64,000 bases of DNA, from the NCBI RefSeq assembly GCF_030812885.1, contig NZ_JAUSTO010000002.1, positions 124,001-188,000 of the forward strand, given 5' to 3'. A model generated the notes under the pieces. It saw only the letters and a program-made list of their open reading frames with translations. It was not told the DNA's origin and did not search any database. The translations under genes were made by a program, and so were the position numbers. Origin of the DNA: Moryella indoligenes (GTDB lineage: Bacteria; Bacillota; Clostridia; Lachnospirales; Lachnospiraceae). Below, piece after piece: positions 41,284 through 48,812 of the stretch (position 1 is its first letter; each line of letters opens with the position of its first letter).

Positions 41284-42669
41284 TCAATCTCCTATAAATT
41301 CGCACCCGCACTTCCTGTAACTGGTACATCGTTGTTTGAAAGATTTTTGCAATGACCGTATGCAGTCCACATAGTCATAAGCTATTGGCTGCTCCTTACC
41401 GTCAAAGGTTCGGGCAATACGTCCTACACTCTGAACTATTACTGCGTAGTCTTTCTGGGGGGTTGTTAAGTACAATCTGTCCAGTCTGGGAATGTCCAGA
41501 CCTTCTTTTGCCAGGGAATATGTTGCAAACAGATACCGTTTCTTGCCAATCCTCATATCCTCAATAGCCTGTTCCCGTTCAGCTTTCCGCTTCTTACTGG
41601 TCATCTTTCCATCTATCACCGCTGCCTGCGCCCTTAACTTCAAAGGTAACTGCTCATATAGGTATTTGAGATGGTCAACTCTTTCTGATAGAATCAGATT
41701 GAAATGCTCACGGTTCTCAATTAAGTCATCAAGAATAATCTTGTTTCGGCTCTCACATTCTGTGAGGTAGGTAATCATTTTGCAGTAGTTAATTGTGCCG
41801 TCACTGTTCAGATAAGCAGGACTCAGTTTCACGTCCGTACCTTTCGGCAGAACACTTACTGTCATAACCCTGGACTTCACTGCTTCATCTGGAACAGTCC
41901 ATACTACTTGACCTAACATTGCGTAGGTTGCTTTTATCATGCCGTCCGAACGATGGACGGTTGCTGACAGCCCGAACTTATGTCTGGCACACAGCGTATT
42001 CAGCACCTTTGAGAACTGGGTTACCGCTGTAGGTGTACCGCTTACTCTGTGACACTCATCCACAATCACGCAGTCCCACTCATCTCTATATTGGTCTAAG
42101 TCCAATTTGCACATGGTCTGGATTGTGGCGAAGGTCATAGCCTCGCCGATATTGACCTTTCCTTCGGTTATCGTTCCCAGTAGTTTCGAATCAACGTACT
42201 GTTCTGCACGGCTCTTGCTCTGCGTCAGCAGGTCTTTGGTATGTGTCAGCCAGAGGGTTTTTACCCCTAACGCACACGCCAGGGCAATTCCCATCTGAGT
42301 CTTACCAGACCCGGCAGGGGATTGTAGAATGCCGTAGTGGTTTATCAGCATTGCCGCAACTGCTTCTTCCTGGTAGTCATACAGCGGAACCTTACCGCCG
42401 TAGTCAACCTTCTTCGGCTCTTTGAACAGCTTCTTCACATCTCCTTCCAGAAGCGGCAGAATTGCTCTCAGACACCCGAATGGGAGAATCAAGCTATTAC
42501 CGTTCACCTCATAGAGATAAAGCGTTCGTGGGGTATTCCCAAGCCACAGGTGCATTCGTGCTTTTTGCTGATACTCTGGGTTTGTCATTTCCAGATTCTC
42601 TTTGCACCACTTAATCAGTTCGGGTGAGGGGTCAAGGATTTTCAATCGGCTCCCGATTTCTATAAACAT
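41284..42669 (-). CDS. DEAD/DEAH-box helicase (SF2, phage replication)
   Basis: 461 residues from ATG 42669 (GGAGG upstream). Walker A QSPAGSGKT, motif II IVDECHRV (DECH), motif III GLSATVHR, motif VI QSVGRIART. The fold matches UvsW/phage SF2 helicases with an N-terminal substrate domain (residues 1-90). It likely remodels replication or recombination forks next to the nuclease gene it overlaps (42632-43072). C-terminal Cys-rich end (CTSYRKCGCEF) may bind zinc. Confidence 0.92.
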   Translation of the reverse strand: MFIEIGSRLKILDPSPELIKWCKENLEMTNPEYQQKARMHLWLGNTPRTLYLYEVNGNSLILPFGCLRAILPLLEGDVKKLFKEPKKVDYGGKVPLYDYQEEAVAAMLINHYGILQSPAGSGKTQMGIALACALGVKTLWLTHTKDLLTQSKSRAEQYVDSKLLGTITEGKVNIGEAMTFATIQTMCKLDLDQYRDEWDCVIVDECHRVSGTPTAVTQFSKVLNTLCARHKFGLSATVHRSDGMIKATYAMLGQVVWTVPDEAVKSRVMTVSVLPKGTDVKLSPAYLNSDGTINYCKMITYLTECESRNKIILDDLIENREHFNLILSERVDHLKYLYEQLPLKLRAQAAVIDGKMTSKKRKAEREQAIEDMRIGKKRYLFATYSLAKEGLDIPRLDRLYLTTPQKDYAVIVQSVGRIARTFDGKEQPIAYDYVDCIRSLQKSFKQRCTSYRKCGCEFIGD

Positions 42670-43072
42670 CCATTTCCTCCAACCACTCTTGAAAGGTCTT
42701 GTACTCTGGAAACTCTGACTCTGTAATGCTACCCTGTCCGTAAAGCTGCCGCAGACATAACTCATCGAAGTGAATCATATAAATCTGTCCGTCATTCAGC
42801 TTCATAGCAAAGTAACAATGCTCATTGCCCTGGGCTTCCCACATGGTCATAGCCGCTTCCTGGTTCGGCTCAATCCGGGATAACGGAAAGCGGTTGTTAG
42901 AACATACCTTGCAGTCAATCAAGACTGCTATGTTATCCCGAACCGCAAGCACGTCTGCGGGTTGTCCTACCTGGTTTTGTGCCAGATTGTGCGCCCAGAA
43001 ACCTTGCTCTGCCAGAAGTTCACACAGTTCCTCTTCAAAGTGGTTTCCCATTGTTTTGTTCACTTGCTTCAT
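42632..43072 (-). CDS. RecU/Hjr-like Holliday junction resolvase or VRR-type nuclease
   Basis: 146 residues from ATG 43072. GNHFEEELCELLAEQGFWAHNLAQN...PADVLAVRDNIAVLIDCKVC supplies the E, D, and E/D-x-K active site (PAD, D-C-K) of the PD-(D/E)xK fold. The end overlaps the helicase start by 38 bases. Resolves recombination intermediates or processes ends. Confidence 0.75.
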   Translation of the reverse strand: MKQVNKTMGNHFEEELCELLAEQGFWAHNLAQNQVGQPADVLAVRDNIAVLIDCKVCSNNRFPLSRIEPNQEAAMTMWEAQGNEHCYFAMKLNDGQIYMIHFDELCLRQLYGQGSITESEFPEYKTFQEWLEEMDVYRNREPIENP

Positions 43073-43088
43073 AGGCTTCTGCTCCCAT

Positions 43089-43109
43089 TGCACCTCACAA
43101 GGAGGTGCA
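43089..43109. promoter_or_regulatory. DGR target hairpin 2
   Basis: TGCACCTC / GAGGTGCA stem with loop ACAAG, 20 bases past variable repeat 2. Same stem length, loop and distance as hairpin 1, with one compensatory pair change. Confidence 0.7.
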
Positions 43110-43111
43110 GA

Positions 43112-43684
43112 TTAACGATTCTTGATTTTGAAAGCGGGGCGAACGCCAAAAGAGTACGAAGCGCCGTCGTTGTCCGCATAACCGCTGCCGTTGACAAAGG
43201 AGAAGTAAGTAGCGGATTCTCTGACCTTGTTCATCAGCCAGTACCACTGTAAGTTCTCATACTTGCTGCCATCGAACGCCATACGGTTTCTGCGCTTCTT
43301 CATAGGCTCCCACTGCTTCACATACGGGCTTTCGTACTCACCATAGTAGTTCTCTCCGAAAATCTCTTTCTCAGTCGGCAGACGGAGCAGATCACCGTTG
43401 TCAAACGGAGCCATCATAGCCTTGAGTTCTGCCGGGAAGAGATTCAGAATCTCACCATTCAGCTTCTTATGCAGGTCACTCTCTTCGTAACCTCCTTCGT
43501 TGGTACGGGTGCTGTTCATTGGGCACTCACCAGGCAGGCAATCAACCAGGCAGAAAATCATGCCGTCCTCTTCCTGCTGCATAGCCATAGCCTGCGCCTT
43601 CACACCGTCCGTGAGTTTGACCTCGATAATATCTCCAACCTTAAAAGTATCAACGTCAGACTTAATCATTCTTTTTACTTTCAT
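43112..43684 (-). CDS. DGR target protein 2
   Basis: 190 residues from ATG 43684 (GGAGG, 8-base spacing). The N-terminus is a small beta domain (TFKVGDIIEVKLTDGVKAQA), then an FGE/C-type-lectin-like region (LWxx form: YENLQWYWLMNKVRESATYF) ending FVNGSGYADNDGASYSFGVRPAF. Its location in the early region, next to a nuclease, is unlike a tail fibre, so the target may serve another binding role, for example on the host surface or in superinfection exclusion. Confidence 0.75.
   Translation of the reverse strand: MKVKRMIKSDVDTFKVGDIIEVKLTDGVKAQAMAMQQEEDGMIFCLVDCLPGECPMNSTRTNEGGYEESDLHKKLNGEILNLFPAELKAMMAPFDNGDLLRLPTEKEIFGENYYGEYESPYVKQWEPMKKRRNRMAFDGSKYENLQWYWLMNKVRESATYFSFVNGSGYADNDGASYSFGVRPAFKIKNR
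43130..43207 (-). repeat. DGR variable repeat 2 (VR2)
   Basis: 78-base gapless match to VR1, identical at the 3' 24 bases, with 12 substitutions: 11 at codons compatible with an adenine-rich (AAC/AAT) template, one at a third codon position. See VR1. Confidence 0.75.
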
Positions 43685-43830
43685 TGTGTTTTCCTCCACT
43701 TGTACGGCTTACCGTATTTTTCTTGATACCAGATTTCAAACTTCTTGCGGTTTTCCTCATCTTTGAAGTATTCCTTTACCCTGTCAGCAAGGACAGAACA
43801 AAGTGCGCTTCCTTCTAATGTGCGAAGCAT
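43681..43830 (-). CDS. Small phage protein, unknown
   Basis: 49 residues (MLRTLEGSALCSVLADRVKE, ending KPYKWRKTQ). Single helix followed by a Trp/Tyr-rich tail. Its stop overlaps the next ATG (ATGA), so it is coupled to DGR target 2. Its ATG overlaps the previous stop (TAATG). Recurs in Clostridial phages without a name. Confidence 0.6.
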   Translation of the reverse strand: MLRTLEGSALCSVLADRVKEYFKDEENRKKFEIWYQEKYGKPYKWRKTQ

Positions 43831-44054
43831 TAAGCCCCATCAACGAGGACGGAACCATTTTCATACTTGTCCAGAATATCTATGGACAATTCAATGATTG
43901 CGTCCGCTTTAGTACCGTTTCTGGTTCCCGAAATTACTGAACTCATCTCTGTCTTATCAGTCACAATACCCCGCAAGGCAAGCTGACCAATCAACCAGAC
44001 GTAAGACAGCTTGTGCTTTTTAAGCCGCTCACGAATGTTTTCACGTTCCTCCAC
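43830..44054 (-). CDS. Small HTH-like regulator, first lytic gene
   Basis: 74 residues from GTG 44054 (AAGGAGG, 10-base spacing). MEERENIRERLKKHKLSYVWLIGQLALRGI and TEMSSVISGTRNG form a compact helical fold resembling Cox/Cro-like excisionase or repressor proteins. It starts right behind the - strand early promoter and faces the repressor gene, consistent with a Cro-like role. Confidence 0.7.
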   Translation of the reverse strand: MEERENIRERLKKHKLSYVWLIGQLALRGIVTDKTEMSSVISGTRNGTKADAIIELSIDILDKYENGSVLVDGA

Positions 44055-44097
44055 GTTTTCGCTTCCTCCTTTCATATTAGAATCTTGTAAACTAAAG

Positions 44098-44126
44098 TTG
44101 ACAACAGAATCTCCAAAGGTTATAAT
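44098..44126 (+). promoter_or_regulatory. Promoter toward the repressor gene
   Basis: TTGACA, 17 bases, TATAAT, a full consensus. Reads + toward 44304, with a 170-base leader that includes a small hairpin with a T-rich tail at 44177-44197. Confidence 0.8.
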
Positions 44127-44176
44127 GAAGCTACCACACCCATATACCATTGAAAACTCTGCGGGGTAAAATTTAC

Positions 44177-44197
44177 AGCCCGGAGGGGCTATTTCTT
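44177..44197 (+). terminator. Hairpin in the repressor leader
   Basis: AGCCC / GGGCT with loop GGAG, followed by ATTTCTT. Could attenuate transcription of the repressor. Confidence 0.45.
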
Positions 44198-44229
44198 ATA
44201 CCCTGTAAACAACTTTTGTTGACATATTC

Positions 44230-44258
44230 AATATAGTAGAGATTTCCCAAATTGTCAA
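44230..44258 (-). promoter_or_regulatory. Early lytic promoter
   Basis: TTGACA, 17 bases, TATATT on the - strand, reading into the HTH gene at 44054. It faces the + promoter at 44098, so the two transcripts overlap by about 90 bases. Confidence 0.78.
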
Positions 44259-44303
44259 CAGGTATTTTAGAGTTTTCCCAAATTTATTTTTAGGAGGGTT
44301 CTT

Positions 44304-44651
44304 ATGGATACCTTAGAACGCATTTTGGAGTTACAAAAACAGTCGGGATTAACAGTAAAAGCCCTTGAAGCTGCTACAGGTATATCTAATGGCAGTTTTA
44401 GCAAATGGAAAAAGGGAACATATGCGCCCAGTGCCGAAGCTGTACTAAGACTGGCTAAATATTTTCACGTTTCTACTGACTATCTATTCTGTTTATCCGA
44501 TTCACCTTATCCGAAAGTAGAGATTTCCCTAACCGAAGAAGAGCAATTACTGCTTGACGCATTTCGTTCCGCTTCCACGCAAGGCAGATTCAATATTATT
44601 ACCACCTGTATGTGCGAGAAGCGAAAAGGGGGCAACGAAAGTGCCGGGTAA
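44304..44651 (+). CDS. CI-like repressor, XRE family
   Basis: 115 residues. HTH at 1-60 (ILELQKQSGLTVKALEAATGISNGSFSKWKKGTYAPSAEAV) in the Cro/CI pattern; the C-terminal 50 residues (TEEEQLLLDAFRSASTQGRF) form helices for oligomerisation. No S24 peptidase domain, so it is not a RecA-cleaved LexA-type repressor; induction would need another signal such as an antirepressor. RBS AGGAGGG. Confidence 0.88.
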   Translation: MDTLERILELQKQSGLTVKALEAATGISNGSFSKWKKGTYAPSAEAVLRLAKYFHVSTDYLFCLSDSPYPKVEISLTEEEQLLLDAFRSASTQGRFNIITTCMCEKRKGGNESAG

Positions 44652-44678
44652 TTGATTTTATAGAATGGAGGAAGAACC

Positions 44679-46265
44679 ATGTATGAGGATATAAAAACAG
44701 CCTGCCTATACGTTAGATTCTCAAGCCATAATCAGACTGAGCAATCTATTGAAGGGCAGACCCGTGTTTGCCGTGATTTCTGCAAGCGGCATAATATTAG
44801 AATTGTAGAGATATATGCTGACAGAGCCACGTCTGCCAGTAAAGACATTGAGAAGAGAGTCCAGTTCCTCAAGATGATAAAATACTCTGAGAAGGGCTTG
44901 TTTGACGCTGTAATCGTATACAAACTTGACCGCTTCGCCCGTTCCCGGTATGACTCAGCCACCTACAAATATCGCTTGAAGCGTAACGGGGTACAGCTTA
45001 TTTCAGCCACAGAAAATATCAGCAATGACCCAGAAGGTATCATTCTGGAATCAGTGCTTGAAGGTATGGCTGAGTTCTACAGTGCCGAACTCTCCCAGAA
45101 AATTAACCGTGGTATGAGAGAGTCAGCCTATAAGCATAACTCTATAGGAGGGGCAGTCCCTCTGGGATACAAGATTGAAGATAAAAAACTGGTGATAGAC
45201 CCTAAAACGGCTCCCCTTGTGAAAGAAGCCTTTGAGAAATATGCGGGCGGAGAAACGGTTGCTGAAATCTGCCGTCAATTTAATGCCCGTGGGTACAAGA
45301 CCTCAAAGGGTACAGCTTTCGGAAAGAGTTCTTTCACCAAAATATTTCGTAATGAGAGATACATCGGAGTCTACACCTTCCATGACTACCGAGCAGAGAA
45401 CGCCATACCTGCTATTATCGACAAAGAACTCTGGGATAGGGTGCAACTTAGAGTCGGTAAGATTAAAAATGCACCTGCCCGGAACAAAGCAAAAGTGGTC
45501 TACTTACTTAGTGGTAAAATCTTCTGCGGACATTGTGGTAGTAAAATGAACGGAAATTGCAATGCGGGAAATTACTATTACTATCAGTGTTACGGAAAGA
45601 AGAACGGCAATGTTGATTGCAATAAAAAGAATATCCGTAAGGAGTTCATAGAAAGACTGGTTGCCCAAGACGCACTATCGCTCCTTACAGATGAATATAT
45701 AGAACAGATTGCTTCTATTGCCTGTGAAAAGAATCAAAATGAGATTGAACTGGATTCAGCCCTTCCAACTATTCGTGACCGTATCCACCAGGTAGACGTA
45801 TCCCTCAACAACCTTCTGAAAGCTATTGAGTCGGGATCAGCCCCAGATATGCTTGTAAAGCGTATGGGTGAATTAGAGAAAGAAAAGAAAGACCTGCAAG
45901 CACAGGCTAAGAAAGAATCTGAGGATATTGTTGAACTGGACAAAGCCCAGGTTATTTATTGGTTAGAACAGTTTCGGGGCGGCAGTATTGAAGATGAAGA
46001 GTTTTGCCGTATGCTCATTGACCTTTTCGTAAACTCCGTCACTGTATGGGATGAAGATGACGATACCTATAAGGTCACAGTGGCTTATAATCTAACCTCT
46101 TTACCGACAAAAACGTACCGCCTAAATAAAGACGGCACGTTGTCGGATTTCGCTTCCAATGCACCAGCTTTGAGGGCAGGAATGAATATATCTCCCGACT
46201 TTGCAGCTTCCCGCTGCTTATCCTTGACGATTTTGGAATGGAACGGGGAACGGAATACGGCTTAG
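44679..46265 (+). CDS. Large serine recombinase, phage integrase
   Basis: 528 residues in the current state. Resolvase domain: CLYVRFSSHNQTEQSIEGQ with the nucleophile Ser in R-F-S-S, DAVIVYKLDRFARS, then the recombinase domain (SIGGAVPLGYKIEDKKLVI), zinc ribbon GHCGSKMNGNC and coiled coil (residues 355-430). It catalyses integration into the ICE ATPase gene. The last 30 residues come from the host side of attR, so the phage-borne C-terminus differs when excised. Confidence 0.93.
   Translation: MYEDIKTACLYVRFSSHNQTEQSIEGQTRVCRDFCKRHNIRIVEIYADRATSASKDIEKRVQFLKMIKYSEKGLFDAVIVYKLDRFARSRYDSATYKYRLKRNGVQLISATENISNDPEGIILESVLEGMAEFYSAELSQKINRGMRESAYKHNSIGGAVPLGYKIEDKKLVIDPKTAPLVKEAFEKYAGGETVAEICRQFNARGYKTSKGTAFGKSSFTKIFRNERYIGVYTFHDYRAENAIPAIIDKELWDRVQLRVGKIKNAPARNKAKVVYLLSGKIFCGHCGSKMNGNCNAGNYYYYQCYGKKNGNVDCNKKNIRKEFIERLVAQDALSLLTDEYIEQIASIACEKNQNEIELDSALPTIRDRIHQVDVSLNNLLKAIESGSAPDMLVKRMGELEKEKKDLQAQAKKESEDIVELDKAQVIYWLEQFRGGSIEDEEFCRMLIDLFVNSVTVWDEDDDTYKVTVAYNLTSLPTKTYRLNKDGTLSDFASNAPALRAGMNISPDFAASRCLSLTILEWNGERNTA
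46164..46178. other. attR of the prophage
   Basis: CCAGCTTTGAGGGCA, partner of attL at 2778-2792. The ATPase reading frame resumes at once (GAG then GGC AGG AAT GAA TAT). Confidence 0.75.
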
Positions 46266-46507
46266 AGCAGGTCTACAACGTGATTGACAGCCGTTACCGC
46301 AGCGGCAGGCCGCTGATCGTCACGACTAATCTCACGCTGGAGGACTTGCAGCACCCGGAGGACACCGCCCACGCCCGCATTTATGACCGTCTGATTGAAA
46401 TGTGTTCTCCTGTCCGCTTTACCGGGAGCAACTTCCGAAAAGCCACGGCGCAGGAGAAAATGGGACAACTGAAAAAGCTGATGAACAGAAAGGAGAGCCG
46501 CCTATGA
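46172..46507 (+). pseudogene. DnaC/IstB-like ATPase, 3' part
   Basis: Codes for GRNEYISRLCSFPLLILDDFGMERG onwards: Walker B LLILDDFG, sensor RPLIVTTNL and the C-terminal end FRKATAQEKMGQLKKLMN. It has no start of its own; an internal ATG at 46238 is not preceded by an RBS. Joined to 2264-2788 it restores the complete helicase loader. Its stop overlaps tnpW as ATGA. Confidence 0.9.
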
Positions 46508-46686
46508 CCAACACCCCAAAGAATGACCGCAGCACCCGCCGCCCGGATTGCGTGACGGAAATCCGCATAGGTAATTCTGTCCTTGTCGTTTCCGGCTATT
46601 TCAAGCAGGACACCACCGCCACCGCCGCCGATAAAATGCTGAAAGTGCTGGAAGCGGAAGCTGCTACACAAAAATCGGCAATTTGA
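46504..46686 (+). CDS. tnpW: Transposon-encoded protein TnpW
   Basis: 60 residues, with VTEIRIGNSVLVVSGYFKQDTTATAADKMLKVL, the TnpW family pattern (T-E-(I/V)-(R/K)-I-G-x-x-x-x-V-x-x-x-F). Found next to TnpX-like recombinases in Clostridial transposons. Overlaps the ATPase stop. Function unknown. Confidence 0.9.
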   Translation: MTNTPKNDRSTRRPDCVTEIRIGNSVLVVSGYFKQDTTATAADKMLKVLEAEAATQKSAI

Positions 46687-46714
46687 CGGGACGTAAAGAA
46701 GCAGAAAGGACTGT

Positions 46715-46769
46715 ACAGCCAGCCCCGGCGTGTGGTATGATAGTCATACGGAATAGTGGGGCTGGCTGT
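46715..46769. promoter_or_regulatory. 12-bp inverted repeat around the tnpX promoter
   Basis: ACAGCCAGCCCC at 46715-46726 and GGGGCTGGCTGT at 46758-46769 flank a TATGAT-type -10. Likely operator or recombinase binding site near the element end. Confidence 0.6.
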
Positions 46770-46786
46770 CGGAAATGGAGGACACT

Positions 46787-46973
46787 ATGTTAAGACAGAC
46801 CACCCGAAACCTTATTACCGCCCTTTATCCGAGATTATCCCACGAGGACGAGCTGCAAGGTGAGAGCAATTCTATTTCAAACCAGAAGCGTATTCTTGAA
46901 ACCTATGCGAAGCAGAACGGCTTTTCCAATCTGCAATGGTACACAGATGACGGTTATTCTGGGGCGAACTTTG
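46787..46973 (+). pseudogene. TnpX-like large serine recombinase, N-terminal stub
   Basis: 62 residues (MLRQTTRNLITALYPRLSHE, then SISNQKRILETYAKQNGF and DDGYSGANF) match the start of TnpX/TndX recombinases, with the catalytic Ser region at L-S-H-E-D-E. At 46974 the frame enters foreign sequence and ends at 46987 (VEVR). The expected continuation, F-N-R-P-G-F type, is absent. Element II has interrupted it. RBS GGAGG with 5-base spacing. Confidence 0.85.
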
Positions 46974-46975
46974 TT

Positions 46976-47027
46976 GAGGTAAGATAACGTAACCTTTTTT
47001 GCAGAGGGTGTTATCTTACCTCTTTTT
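46976..47027. terminator. Left-end 13-bp hairpin of element II
   Basis: GAGGTAAGATAAC at 46976-46988 and GTTATCTTACCTC at 47010-47022, followed by TTTTT. It is at the extreme end of the element, just beyond the recombinase stop, and may end transcription from either side or act as recombinase binding site. Confidence 0.7.
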
Positions 47028-47035
47028 GATGTATG

Positions 47036-48712
47036 TTAGATAGCATAACTCTTTACGTCGGCTCCAATCTGTCTGAAATAGGAGATACTTTCAGTAGGCT
47101 TGTCGCCTGTATCAACTCTGCCGACAAAGCTATAAAAGATTTCGATTTTGCGGGTGTTCGTTTCCTTATCCAGTTCGTGAATAAGAATGCGGTCAATAAA
47201 TTCATGGACGTTTTCGTAGGTCAGTTCGGTAATGGCGGTGTATTTGCGTACCAGTGCGACAAACCTTTTCACGTCCGCGCTGCGCTCGGTGGCGTTGTCA
47301 ATTTCCTGTGACAGTTCCGCAATCCTCCGGGTCAGCGTCTTTTTTTCTTCGTCATAGCCGGAAGTCAGAAAAGCAAATTGTTCATCTGAAAGTTTCCCTA
47401 AAGCGTTGTCCTCATAGAGCTTGCGGAACAAGATATTCAGCTCGCTAATCCGGCTCTGCGCCTTGTCAAGCTCTTTCCGTTGCTGCGTCAGCGTCTTTTG
47501 TACTGCCTTTGCGCTGCACTCGTTGGCGGTTTCGATAAACTCCTGTTCATGCTCTTTCACATAGGACAATACCCTTTGTAAATCGGCAAGGACAAGTTCT
47601 TTAAGGACGCTCTTTCGGATATAATGGGTAGTGCAAAGCTCGCCAGTCCTTATCCTGTTTCGATACTTGCCGCAAGTGTAGGCGTGTTTGCGTTCCAGTG
47701 TCCCGGCTCCCTGTTGCAGATACATTTTATAGCCGCAGTCCCCGCAAAAGAGAAGCCCCGAAAAAATGTCAATTTCATCAACCTTTGTAGGGCGGTGTTT
47801 GGTGGCAATCCGTTTCTGTGCAAGCTCAAAGGTTTCTTCATCAATCAAGGGTTCGTGTGTGTTGGGGAAGAAGTAACGCTTTTCCTCCGGGTTCTTCTTC
47901 GTCTTTTTCGATTTGTAAGATACCTTATAGCTCTTGCCTGTAATGGTATGCCCCAAATACTCTTTACGCGCCAGAATGTCATAGAGCGTCTTATCCGGCC
48001 AGTTGTAAATACAATTCGGGTGTGGGCGGGGGTGCCTGTGGCTTCCTGTGCGCCTGTACTGCAATTCTGCAACAGTCAATACCTCATGTTCCCGTAGCCA
48101 GTTCTGGATTTCGCAGATACGGTCGCCGCGCACATACATAGCGAAAATCTGTTTTACAATGTGCGCCGTTTCCGGGTCGGGCAATAGATGATTGCGGTCG
48201 TTGGGGTCAGCTATGTACCCATAAGGCACTTGCCCGTTGACGCGCTCGCCTTTCTGCGCCTTTGCCTGTTTGACAGCCCGGATTTTCTTTGAAGTGTCGC
48301 GGGCGTAAAACTCGTTGAACCAGTTCCGCAGAGGGGTAAACTCGTTATCTTCCCTTGCTGTGTCTACACCGTCGTTAATGGCAATGTAGCGCACTTCATA
48401 TTCGGGAAAAACAATCTCTATCAGCTCCCCGGTTTTCAGATAATTACGTCCCAGACGGGAGAGGTCTTTTGTTATGACGGTCGCCACGTTCCCGGCTTCA
48501 ACTTCGTGCAGCATGGCTTGAAGCCCCTCACGCTCAAAGCTCACGCCGGAAAATCCGTCGTCTACGAAAAAGCGCGTGTTGAAAAAGTGGTGTTCGTCAG
48601 CATACTTTTGTAAAATCATCTTTTGGTTCTGTATGCTCTCGCTTTCCCCGGCCTGCATATCTTCCTGGCTCAATCTGCAATATAAAGCGGTAATCTTGTC
48701 TGTCTGTAACAT
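47036..48712 (-). CDS. Large serine recombinase of element II (TnpX/TndX family)
   Basis: 558 residues from ATG 48712 (AGGAGG, 6-base spacing). ITALYCRLSQEDMQAGESESIQNQ holds the catalytic Ser; VITKDLSRLGRNYLKTGELIEI, then a recombinase domain (KRVNGQVPYGYIADP form), zinc ribbon GDCGYKMYLQQ and a coiled coil with DUF4368-like C-terminus. It catalyses excision and insertion of element II. Transcribed outward, leftward. Confidence 0.93.
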   Translation of the reverse strand: MLQTDKITALYCRLSQEDMQAGESESIQNQKMILQKYADEHHFFNTRFFVDDGFSGVSFEREGLQAMLHEVEAGNVATVITKDLSRLGRNYLKTGELIEIVFPEYEVRYIAINDGVDTAREDNEFTPLRNWFNEFYARDTSKKIRAVKQAKAQKGERVNGQVPYGYIADPNDRNHLLPDPETAHIVKQIFAMYVRGDRICEIQNWLREHEVLTVAELQYRRTGSHRHPRPHPNCIYNWPDKTLYDILARKEYLGHTITGKSYKVSYKSKKTKKNPEEKRYFFPNTHEPLIDEETFELAQKRIATKHRPTKVDEIDIFSGLLFCGDCGYKMYLQQGAGTLERKHAYTCGKYRNRIRTGELCTTHYIRKSVLKELVLADLQRVLSYVKEHEQEFIETANECSAKAVQKTLTQQRKELDKAQSRISELNILFRKLYEDNALGKLSDEQFAFLTSGYDEEKKTLTRRIAELSQEIDNATERSADVKRFVALVRKYTAITELTYENVHEFIDRILIHELDKETNTRKIEIFYSFVGRVDTGDKPTESISYFRQIGADVKSYAI

Positions 48713-48812
48713 TTTGTCCTCCTTTCCGACGACAGACAAGCATGGCATTTGTACTGTCTATATTATACCACATACCGCTGCCTGTGTCATGTATAAAATG
48801 TGAAGAAACGCC

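Larger units (their letters stand above)
44085..44260. promoter_or_regulatory. Lysogeny switch operators
   Basis: Three sites with the same half-sequence: TTGTAAACTAAAGTTGACAA (44085-44104), TGTAAACAACTTTTGTTGACA (44204-44224) and ATTGTCAACA (44251-44260). They overlap the -35 boxes of both promoters. The repressor encoded at 44304 probably binds them. Confidence 0.65.
2786..46174. mobile_element. Complete siphovirus prophage inserted in the ICE ATPase gene (about 43.4 kb)
   Basis: Bounded by the two halves of the interrupted ATPase gene. It contains lysis, tail, head, packaging, replication, recombination, repressor and integrase modules in a contiguous order, nearly all on the - strand with tight spacing. 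The integrase is at the right end next to attR, as expected. Several genes are damaged (RT, C5 methyltransferase, a G9 tract), but the structural set looks intact, so inducibility is possible but unproven. Confidence 0.92.
1..46973 (+). mobile_element. Element I: right end of an ICE/conjugative transposon, interrupted by a prophage
   Basis: The + strand order relaxase, small ORF, replication initiator, DnaC-like ATPase, tnpW, tnpX is the usual right-end layout of Clostridial conjugative transposons. It is seen at 1-2788 and resumes at 46172-46973, with the prophage between. The left end is outside the window. The recombinase at the right end is cut after about 62 residues by element II, so this element probably cannot excise by itself. 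Gene order and overlaps are seen directly; loss of mobility is inferred. Confidence 0.85.

Noticed and set aside
46238..46507. Independent 89-residue gene
   Set aside because: It is the 3' part of the split ATPase and has no RBS.
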